Assembly (NCBI GenBank): GCA_009746045.1
Contig: RPFO01000156.1
Span: 1,350,653 to 1,414,652, forward strand
Length of the DNA stretch: 64,000 nt
DNA from: Mesostigma viride
Lineage: Eukaryota; Streptophyta; Mesostigmatophyceae; Mesostigmatales; Mesostigmataceae
Reading direction: 5' to 3'
A program made the position numbers and the translations under genes. The notes under the pieces are model-generated. The model was not told where the DNA came from, did not search any database, and worked only from the letters and a program-made list of their open reading frames with translations. This document shows positions 55,444 through 64,000 of this stretch, piece after piece (the first letter of the stretch is position 1; each line of letters opens with the position of its first letter).

Positions 55444-56370
55444 ATGGTCGAAAATGGTCACGGAGCATGCGCCGAGAGGCCCAAATATGTCTTGGATTGA
55501 ATCTCTTTTTATACATGCAACGTGACAGCGTCACCGAGCATGGCTCCCCATGGGAGTGGGGCCGAGGCCACGATACCAGCTGTATCATAAAGCAGAGCAA
55601 AGCCACTGCTAGTTGCAAGGAGCTGTTGGCAAGCTCCGGAATTGTGGGCAAAGAGCTGTAGGGGTCTACAACTCCCACAGCTAAAAAGGGCGTGGGGTAT
55701 AGCTAGGTAGTAAATGCTAGTTTTATAGCTGGACGGCGCCATGAAGTATATTTCATGTGCAAGCAGCAATTGGCCCCAATCATGCCTCTTATACACACTA
55801 GCTAGTTATCGAGGCTAGCCCTGGCCGTCAGTGACATGGACACATGCTTGCCACCTCATAGCCTGCCCTGGGCGCCTCCATTGTACATAATATAATCTGA
55901 CGTGCCCTGCATCAGTGAGCAAGCACGTGCTTGTGTGCCATTCCATCATGCCTTCATTCACTGATCCGCACGCCTCCGTTGGGAGAGTCATGGGGTACAA
56001 ACTTAGGTACCTTTCATCACTTATCAGTGATGCACGCAGTAAGTAAGTACTTGCGTTTCATGCGCACCGGCATGCCACATGCGGCGTATATTGCTAATCT
56101 CATCGATCAGAAAAATAATTACACGACGTAAAAGTTTAACAAGCAAAGATCTTCTGCATCATGTCCCAATCCTAGCGCGCACTACATAGATAGGGATTTA
56201 CCTCTACCTGAGGACGTCTACCGTGGCTAGCAATGCATGGGCTGAGGGGGCCCCGCGGGGAAACAGCACGGCCTAGCTTTAATTAGGGAGGTGCCCGTCG
56301 CAAATCAAAGAGACAACCAGCTCATGCTATGGCAGCTGGCCCATGCATGAGTTCTCCTTAATATTGTCAA
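55444..56370. other. Intergenic DNA after the small gene
   Basis: No gene recognised. 55973-56004, read on the minus strand, repeats 37260-37290 (TTGTACCCCATGAC, CTCCCAA.GGAG). Confidence 0.5.
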
Positions 56371-57072
56371 TCATGCGGGTGCGGCCCTGGCCACGCAGGT
56401 CCCCGAGATTGCCGAGCGAACGGTCACCATATGTAGATCGCTGGCCGCAATCTGCCGGTAGGGCCAGCAATGACCCCGGTTGACTCGAGCCTCCTGGGCT
56501 GACCTGCTCAAGAGCCAGGCAACCTCTACCACCACCGCCATTGATCGCTACCAAGCTCCAGGCCGAGCTGGAAGACAAGCGCCACGCGAGCGAGGCCGCT
56601 GACCGCGACCGCTGCGGGCGCCACGCGAGGCCGGGTCATCCTCAGGCGCTCCGACATGCAGCCGGGGGATACCGGCTCCAGGTCTACTCTCTTCTCGACG
56701 AGCTCAGGATCCAGCTCTTGGCACGCATGGAGCTGCAAGGTACAACACTGCAGGGCGCCTACCCGCCCCCTTCCCCATCCACGGGGCAAGGCTGGGCCCC
56801 CATGCACCAGTGGTCCTAGCTCACCTGCAGGCTTCGGCCACGTCATCGCCGCTTGGGAGTTCGGTTCCTCTCACGCCGCAAGAAGCTGGAGAACACCCCC
56901 TGGTCGCTTTGACGATACCGGCTGGCGCCGGCCCGGCAGCAGCAGTGCGACGATCAGCCCAACTACATCTGATAGTGGCCCGACTACATCTGCCACAAGG
57001 CCAGCCCTGAGAAGCCCCAAACTACAACTTGTGTACTGGCACGGCGGGGACCTTTTATGCGATCAACATTGA
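56371..57072 (+). pseudogene. Degenerate coding repeat, paralogue with empty LTR insertion site
   Basis: Plus-strand frames carry KLQAELEDKRHASEAADRDR, SLLDELRIQLLARMELQGT and LVYWHGGDLLCDQH, each matching a minus-strand block at 41.6-42.1 kb. At 56504-56530 it is continuous where the other copy is split by the LTR retrotransposon. Frameshifts are present. Confidence 0.65.
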
Positions 57073-57189
57073 ACATACAAACTGTGGAAGCCCCCCGGGC
57101 TTCCCTGGGATAGAGCATTCAATCTATTGTAGATAGATGGGCCCGGCAATCGTAAAATGATAGCTTAGGCACTATAGCAGTAATTGAGT

Positions 57190-57275
57190 ATGTGCGTGAA
57201 CATGCACTGAGGGCATGCCACGGAGTACCCCATGAGGAAAGTACTTTTCTACGCGGATACTTTACTCGCGAAGGC
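57190..57275 (+). repeat. Dispersed repeat (partner 40200-40285)
   Basis: Shares GCGTGAACATGCACTGA, GGCATGCCACGGAG and CACGCGGATACTT-like text with 40200-40285 in the same orientation. Confidence 0.75.
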
Positions 57276-57482
57276 AAGTGGCACGACTCACTCGCCCAGG
57301 TCTGGAGTCGGAGTAGCAACTCCGCGTCATCCAGACTTAGATCGACCCATGCAAGGCGAATGTACGCTCGGGCATGATGCATGACGGGCCGTGGGGGTAG
57401 GTTGCATGCTAACCGGCCCAGATAGCCCAGGATAATATAAAGGATAATTAATACAAAGGCGTGGACTTTTCGTGACAGACTC

Positions 57483-58262
57483 GGCATGGACATGTGCTAC
57501 ATGCACTAGATGTGACGGGCTCACACCCGGGCAGCTAGCCTCCTGGTTTGTCTGTAATATGGAGGCGGATGGTACGTGCAAGGATAGATGGCAAGTAGTG
57601 ATGAAGGAGACCACCCCCAAGTCTGTGGGGGCTCCGCGCGTGACCGCGTATGGCATTCATAGCGATTCGGGCCGTGGTGCCCACAACCCTGTAACTAGGA
57701 CCTAGCTAGATAACTTACACCATCCATTCCATCCCATGTTCCCCTCCCACTGAGGACTTAAGTGCTCACGTGACGCAGCCACGTGTCTATATATTAAATA
57801 ATTAATTAATTAATATAAAGGCTTCTAGCCCGGAGCCTGAGAGTTTTAAGGGGAATACTGGCCCATGGTTCACCCACTCTGTCCCCCATTGTCCATTGAT
57901 TAACTAATTAGTGTACACGTGACATACTGCGTCACGTGAGCAAAAGTCCTCTGACAGTGCCAGGGCGGGAGGGGAACATGGGATGGATGATGCTCGCTAT
58001 CTAGTTCCTAGTTACAGACAGGGTTGTACGTGGCCTTGTGGGCACCACAGGGCTCCGAATCGCTATGAATGCCAAACCGCGGGGTCACGCGCGGAGCCCC
58101 CAGTGATCGCTTGGGGGTGCCAGGTCTCCGTCATCACTACTTGCCACCACCTACTATACTTGTGAGCCATCTGCCTCCATACTACAGACAAACCAGGAGG
58201 CTGTTCGGGCGCGTGAGCCCGTCCCGTCTAGACTCTAGCCGGTATAGCACATGTCCATGCCT
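57483..58262. mobile_element. Foldback element with arms of about 300-350 bp
   Basis: 57483-57787 is an imperfect inverted copy of 57914-58262. Paired blocks include GGCATGGACATGTGCTA, ACAAACCAGGAGGCT, ATTCATAGCGATTCGG and CTCACGTGACGCAG. The loop is AT-rich with TTAATTAA. No coding frame is conserved. Either a foldback transposon or two head-to-head repeat copies. Confidence 0.8.
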
Positions 58263-59770
58263 ATAGCATATCATGTACTGAAAGTCCACGTATGGCGCGC
58301 GGCCCGGCATGCAGCCCGCAGCCTGGGCGGGGGCACGCCATTTGAGGACAAAACGCCCCGGGGCTGTGCGGGCTTGGTGCGGCCAGCTTAGTAGTCTATC
58401 CGATGTGTCTACCTAGCTGATCAGACTGTGCGGCCAGGCGCCAGGTGCCCGGCTATAGGCCCAGGCGCCTAGTGCCTAAGAATGTGGGAAACAAATGCCA
58501 GCAAATTGAAGCGTACAAATCCTTCTATTGGTAATGTGAAAACCCGAAAGGGGATATGAAGTGCCTTGCGCAGCATCTTGGTGACGTTGCCCTCGAGTCG
58601 TTACTCCAGCTCAGGACTGCCGGGCGTCAGTGTCCACGTACGTCTCCGCGCCGTAGGCCTAGCTCCGGGAATATCGGCAGAATGACGACTTTGAACAGGT
58701 CGCCGGCTTGACGATCCGGGGTAGGGCGGGGTTGCTTCGCGGTGGTGGTCACGGAGTTGTGCCCTGGCACGCCATGCCTATCCGGGACCGTCGTCATCAT
58801 GTCGTCCTCGCAGTCGGACGGGAAGCCCACTGCCTAGCTAGCAACTTGAAGCGGCCTGAAGCCAGGCCGGTAATCAGTGACGCACCTCGGTGTCGTCTAA
58901 TAATAAGAGGCGGAGTGGGGGCCCGGCCAGACCGAGGGCCGGCATGCAGGGCGTCCATTAATTAATTTGGGGCTGATTTTCAGACCATGACAGCACGAGC
59001 CTCAACTAAGCGCCAGGCCGGCATGCAGTCCAGCCAAAGTTGGTCAGATGACTCTGGCTTCTCAATGAGCGTGATGTCGTCAGCATAAATGTGGTCCGAC
59101 AGCTAGTAGTAAATTCTGCTGGTTGCCAGTCGGCCCCCCTTCCCCAATTCGCTCATTCATGATCATTAGTAGGCCAGGCCGGTGCGCGGCCAGCCAGCAG
59201 CAGAGCAAAGCGGGCACGTGCCGGCTCAGCAGTGGCGTATATGTTAAGACATACTGATATCCACTACGCGGCTTCCTCCACACCACCCATCCAACCTGGA
59301 ATATGTGCTACATGATCTCCCAACGGAGACATGTTATAATTTAATTTAATTTAATTTAATTTAATTTAAGGGGTCCGGACGGACCGGAATTATTTCGCGC
59401 CAAAAAATTCGCGCCGGTACCCGTCACGTGAAATTGTGGTGCACGATGCGCGTAACCCTTGCGCCAAGTTGGCCATGGCGACGTGCGTTAGGTAATAAAT
59501 TCAGTAATATGGCAATAAGACCGCAGAAAATTATGCAGATGCGTCCAATCAAAGTTTCATCATGATCTTGCGTAGCCGAAGATGCATTATTGACGAGATC
59601 GATGCCACTACAATAAAAAACAGGTACGGTGACAGGTCACGCAACTCGTCCAGACGCCGGTCTGCAGTGGACATGGCGCGGTAAATTAAGCCGTGTTGAG
59701 TGCCCACCGATTTGGTCGACCCCTCGATCAAACAGCATGCAGATGACAGTGATGAGTGATATATAAGGGG
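58263..59770. other. Repeat-derived intergenic DNA
   Basis: No gene recognised. Contains a (TTTAA)n tract at 59341-59368 and, near 58600-58900, fragments that resemble the degenerate coding repeat (GCTCAGGACTG). Confidence 0.45.
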
Positions 59771-60018
59771 AGCGGGGGACGCGAGCTCGCGCAAGCAAGG
59801 ACAGCCGGCCAAACAGCCGCACAGAGCTTGGACAGAATCAAAAGCCTTCAGACTGAAGCAGTTGCCATAACACCCTGTGTTGCTAGCATTCACGAGTATC
59901 TTGGTAGTAGTTTTTTTTTTGCCTGTCTTGACCATACCCTAGCCACGTTGGGCGGTGCCTTGGGCCGGCCCGTCGGCGGGTCACTGGTCCTAATAAAAGG
60001 GTCACCTTAAATTGTCTG

Positions 60019-60237
60019 GTGGCATAGTTGGGTTTTTCTCGCTACTTATTACATCACTCCCTGGCGCAGCAACAACGGCGACGGGAGCTATGGCCGACCT
60101 ACCTCCAGCTCCGGCAGACCAAGGCGGGGCAGCCGGTGTACTGGAAGGGGGCGGCCATCTACGTTGGCCACAAGCCCTGGCAGGCGACCCCCTCGGCCCC
60201 TGCGACTCCAGACGCCCCAGCTTAGGGGAATACAGCA
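60019..60237 (+). pseudogene. Fragment of the degenerate coding repeat, C-terminal end
   Basis: The frame reads QQQRRRELWPTYLQLRQTKA then GQPVYWKGAAIYVGHKP and stops at 60225. It corresponds to QQQQCRNQWPGYI and PQVYWRGGDLYSD in the 41.7 kb copy. Confidence 0.55.
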
Positions 60238-60518
60238 GTAGTAGTGTAGAATAGATAGACCGTGGCCATGTACATGTACGCCTCCTACAGGCACTATACC
60301 AGCTGATCCACGAGCATTATTTAACCATGTACATGTGTGCCTATGATGTGCCACACTCCAGATGATGCCTAGTTTTATTTAGTTATGCTGTGCCCATGCA
60401 GAGAGTTGCTCTCTGCTGAGATGCCACGCTCTAGTTTTTGTATAGCCATGATGATCTTCCTCCCCCGTGCCAGGATCCCCCCCTTAGGCGGGTTGAACCT
60501 GAGACAGCATGGTGGTGC

Positions 60519-60655
60519 AGGTGCCCTGGTGCACCTAGAGCAGGGGTAGCTTACATTCCCACCCTTGTATGAGGTAGCCTAGAATGTATTAAAAGCCATA
60601 TGCCCATTCTCAGGGATATGTGCTACATTAATTTACTCCCAACGGAGTGATGTTG
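60519..60655 (-). repeat. Dispersed repeat (partner 5359-5505)
   Basis: Inverted relative to the copy at 5.4 kb. Shared blocks are listed there. It again ends at a TAATTAAT-rich stretch. Confidence 0.75.
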
Positions 60656-61425
60656 ATAATTAATAATTATTACATCAGTATTCATGTGTGATCACAAGGG
60701 CACGGGTCGATACCGTGGTGATTTTGACGGCCTTGAGGCCCCCTTGAGTTCCCTACCTTAGAGGGTTTTGTATGGTCTGCATTTGATGTAATTATTTTGA
60801 TAATTAATCAAAGAACAAAAGAGTATGTCGGAGTTGAGTAACTCTAGAGCCCTAGCATCTGGCTCTTAGTTCCCCATGTCCGTCCGCACGCCTTCCGCTA
60901 GCGTCCGCTAAGCCGCCAGCTATTATCCGGCGGTCCGATGCGGTCGACCGGTCTAAGGGCGGCGCCTAGGGCCGGCGCCACCTAGGCCCCAGTCCGGGGC
61001 CTTATCCGGGTCGGTATACGGACAGCTAGCCGGTCCCACGGTTACGGCTAACCGGATAGGCTTTGCTGGCTAGGACATAAGCCAGTGGTTGGCCAGCTCT
61101 GACAGCAATTCTCTGTGTTCACCTTCTCCCAAGCTCAACGTGACCGACCGCCATAGCTTAGCCGGTCGGGGGCTTTAACTGAAGCCAGTCGACCAAGATC
61201 AGCCGATGGCCAGAAACTCACCATGCAGCCAGAGTTGCAGGCTTAGTAGCGCGATTTCCTCGAAGAGTCTGACGGCGCCCGCGCAACGAAGATGGACATG
61301 CGGCATGACGGTATTGCGCCCAGGACGAAAGCCCATTTGACTCTCCCCAAGGTACCGCCGAGAGCAGAACGAAGGCGGTTGAGGATCATGCGCATGAACA
61401 ACTTGAGCCGGTGACAGTGGCGCTC

Positions 61426-63126
61426 TAGCCCCTAAATGGGCAGGATTGCTGCCGAAAAATCGGCTGTAAAATCACTATTTTGTAAACCACCCCATAACCA
61501 ACATACCAACATCCAAGGGCTGTCCTTGGGAGTCAAGCATGTCCATGACTTGCCCTTTGCCATGAGCTATCACAAGCCCACATATCTGCAGGGCAGGCCA
61601 TAGAAAACTACCGTCAAAGTTAGGGGGGTCAAGACGCGCGCTTTCATTCTTGGTATATTGTGCATTTTCAATTATATAACTAGACCTAGACACCTACCAC
61701 TTCAGGGATGATAAATAATTAGTTGCTGAACAGCTTGAGCCATTGGGGCCATCATTTGGGTGGGTATACCAGTAGTTACACCCAGTGCAGCCTATAGGTG
61801 TACCATTGGTAAAAAGCAACCAAGAGGGTAGGGGTGGGCATACTACCTACTAATATGGCCACCAACCATGCCATACAACACATTTCCCTTCCGCAATGAT
61901 GGGAAAACATAGCTGGATCATCACACTGCCCTTATGTGGCACCTATGTGCAGGTGCCACCTTGTCCATGCACGTAGGTAACGCGGTACGGATACCCTACT
62001 ACGCAAGGCATGCATTGTAGGAGGCAGCCACCAACAAACTGGTGATGTTGAGCCTATTTCAGCCTGCCCTAGCAAGGATAAACTAGGCCTAAGCTGCTAT
62101 AGCTAGCTTGCCAGGTGATGGCCAGCACACCTGGTGGCACATGCTGACAATGGGAAGTTTTTACTCACCATTACATGCTTGATGATGCCACAGAGACCAG
62201 CCAACTGCCTCACACTCATGCAATATGTGTGTGGGAAATATATAAGAAACATATATGGAGGTATTCAAACCCATACAGCCTCTAAAAATCAGCACCAGCA
62301 CACTATGGCAGGTCAATAGACTAAGGGAAGCATCTAAGAAGGGTGTTTTAGGAAGGGGCCAGGCCATGGTCAAGAAAGAGCATGAATAATGCAAAAAGAA
62401 TGTGCTACACAAGCTAGGACGTATATATAAATGTCATACATCGATAGGAAAACGATGCTGAAGCTTTACGTGGCATGGCTGGCGTTACCTTGGCCCAGGC
62501 GGTGGCCGCAAAATGGCGCATTGCGGCACACCAAAGTTGTGCAGCATGGTCACTAGATTGGGATATTTCTGGCCAGCCTTGCACGTTTACGACTACAATG
62601 CATCATAAAAAGTACGAAGCAACCGATATATCCCTTAAAATACGCCGGAAAGGTATTGCTGTCAACGTTTCTATCGTCCTGCCTGATCCCAGGTTTTTCC
62701 AGCAAGAACGCTGCCGACACCTATCAAATGGCCTTCTCGCGAACCAAAAACTGGAATGTGTGATCTTTAGGACATATAAAATCTATTTCTCAAGTTTGGC
62801 CAGCAAATTCGACCGCAAACGTAAATGCCATGCGTGTGCGCAAGCCGCCATGGCCAGGTCGTCGTTTTCCGGAATGCACGTTCTACGTGAAAAAGTACCC
62901 TGACCCCTTGTACTTTGACCGGCCAGAACACCTCTATAACTTTGTCAGAAGTATGCAAACCCTAGTACCATGCTGTGAGGAAAACTATAAACTTTCGATC
63001 TTCTCAGCTAAACGTTTCCTAATTCTCAATAGTATTCGCGGCATTTGGTCCCCCGCGGAAGTGCCGATATATCGGCTGTAAGTCGATTTTTGGCGGAAAA
63101 TCGGCAGCCAGACCATTTAGGGGCTA
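61426..63126. mobile_element. Inverted-repeat element, copy 2
   Basis: Ends TAGCCCCTAAATGG (61426) and CCATTTAGGGGCTA (63113-63126) form the terminal inverted repeat, continued imperfectly by CTGCCGAAAAATCGGC-type text. The interior is related to 44.9-46.0 kb (GGCCACCAACCAT, CTCATTTCCCTTC, GTTACCTTGGCCCAGGCGGT, GTGAAAAAGTACCC). Coding blocks run on the minus strand and are broken. No target duplication could be confirmed. Confidence 0.65.
62161..62412 (-). pseudogene. Element-encoded frame, partner of 45279-45668
   Basis: 83 codons with PLPKTPFLDASLSLLTCHSV and GCMGLNTSIYVSYIFPTHIL, then HECEAVGW. See the nested copy at 45.3 kb for the alignment. Function unknown. Confidence 0.5.
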
Positions 63127-63329
63127 GGGATGGCACACTCCTGATGCGGTAGTTGGCGGGGTCGTCAGTGAAAGGCAATTTGTTTTTGTACTGTCACCGA
63201 GCATATTAACACGGTAGCTGTGCTGCCACTCAGGATCGAAGCTCGTCGGCAAGCTAGCACTGGATCCCGGGTTGCCGGCCGCACGTCAAGCAGGAACCCG
63301 GCCCGTGAGCGCCATATCAGTTTTTCACT

Positions 63330-63960
63330 GCATGGGGCGGGGAGCTGGTCAGGTCCTTATACGGCGGCGTAGAAGCGAAGTTGCTTCTTGGCGGCGGTGC
63401 GCAGCTCGTCTCAGTGAACGGCGGTAGCTCGTCGCGGTCGGCCCGAGGGGTTCCGACAGGGGTGGGTACGTGTACTCCGGACTCCTGCTCAGCGGCGGGC
63501 GGCGCACGGGCGGCGCAGGTATTTTCGCCCGCCGCAGGTGCCAGGCGGGCTGGCGGCCGCCATGCAGGGGGCCAATTATAAGCGGCGGATCGGGCGGCGG
63601 GGGGGCGCCGAGCCGCCGGGGCTGGGGCCTTAGAGGAATTCCACCGGTCAAGTTGCTGCTGCGCTGATCCAGAGAGCATCCGCGGCGCCGGCTGCGCGCC
63701 GCTGGCCGGCTGGCCGTTGGTCGTGGCGCATGCAGGTGGATCCAGGCGGACTTGCCGTCACCATGTGCTGGTCTTCGAGGTGGGCGAAGTATTCGCAGAC
63801 ATGGCGGTCCTCCAGCTCCTTGGGGCGCCTGCCGGATGGCCAAGTGGTATTCTTCCCTGAGGCGGGCGTAGCGGGCGGGGTTGCGGTTGTCTCGCAGGGC
63901 TTGCCGGGTCTGGATGACGGCGGGGAGCCGGTGCAGGCCCGCGGCTGGTGAAGCGCGGCG
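63330..63960 (-). pseudogene. Fragment of a retroelement-type coding repeat
   Basis: Two minus-strand frames are needed: DNRNPARYARLREEYHLAIR then ELEDRHVCEYFAHLEDQHMV. The helical, charged character fits a Gag-like segment. It is GC-rich and frameshifted, and runs toward the window end. Confidence 0.4.
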
Positions 63961-64000
63961 GGCGGCGGGGGGGCGTGGGCAGCTTGCCAGCGAGGTGACT

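Overview
The window looks like nuclear DNA of a green-lineage alga. The reasons are spliceosomal introns (GT-AG, one likely GC-AG), plant-type telomere repeats (CCCTAAA), two proteins that resemble plant and animal families, long G-rich microsatellites, and no bacterial gene layout. A prasinophyte such as Cymbomonas would fit the repeat style, but that is a guess.

Two housekeeping genes fill the first 40 kb, head to head. On the minus strand (172-20856) lies a DEG/HtrA-type serine protease of the plant DEG2/DEG9/DEG10 group, which I rebuilt as 16 exons with consistent phases and a complete His-Asp-Ser triad. On the plus strand (23681-40020) lies RPC5 (POLR3E), a subunit of RNA polymerase III, rebuilt as about 18 exons. 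Exons are short (mostly 35-190 nt). Introns make up over 85 percent of each gene and carry telomere-repeat blocks, minisatellites and kilobase-scale microsatellites. A 1.56 kb TA-flanked terminal-inverted-repeat transposon (21693-23249), itself hit by a SINE-like element, sits in the shared upstream region.

The most striking pattern is that many exons of both genes are followed inside the intron by degraded tandem copies of the exon's last 15-60 nt plus its splice donor. Some exons are preceded by copies of their acceptor region. I call these splice-site echoes. They occur after at least ten exons in two unrelated genes and look like a general mode of intron growth here.

From 40 kb on the window is mostly mobile DNA. 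A complete young LTR retrotransposon without recognisable coding capacity (42101-50789, TSD TCTGG) interrupts an older degenerate coding repeat, and a paralogue of that repeat at 56.5 kb preserves the empty site. Two diverged copies of a 1.7 kb inverted-repeat element (44.5-46.2 kb, nested in the LTR element, and 61.4-63.1 kb) share a minus-strand protein. A foldback repeat (57.5-58.3 kb), several dispersed short repeats and a hairpin module next to TTAATTAA tracts fill the rest. One small intronless gene (55006-55443) encodes a Pro/Gln-rich, Cys-clustered protein of unknown function.
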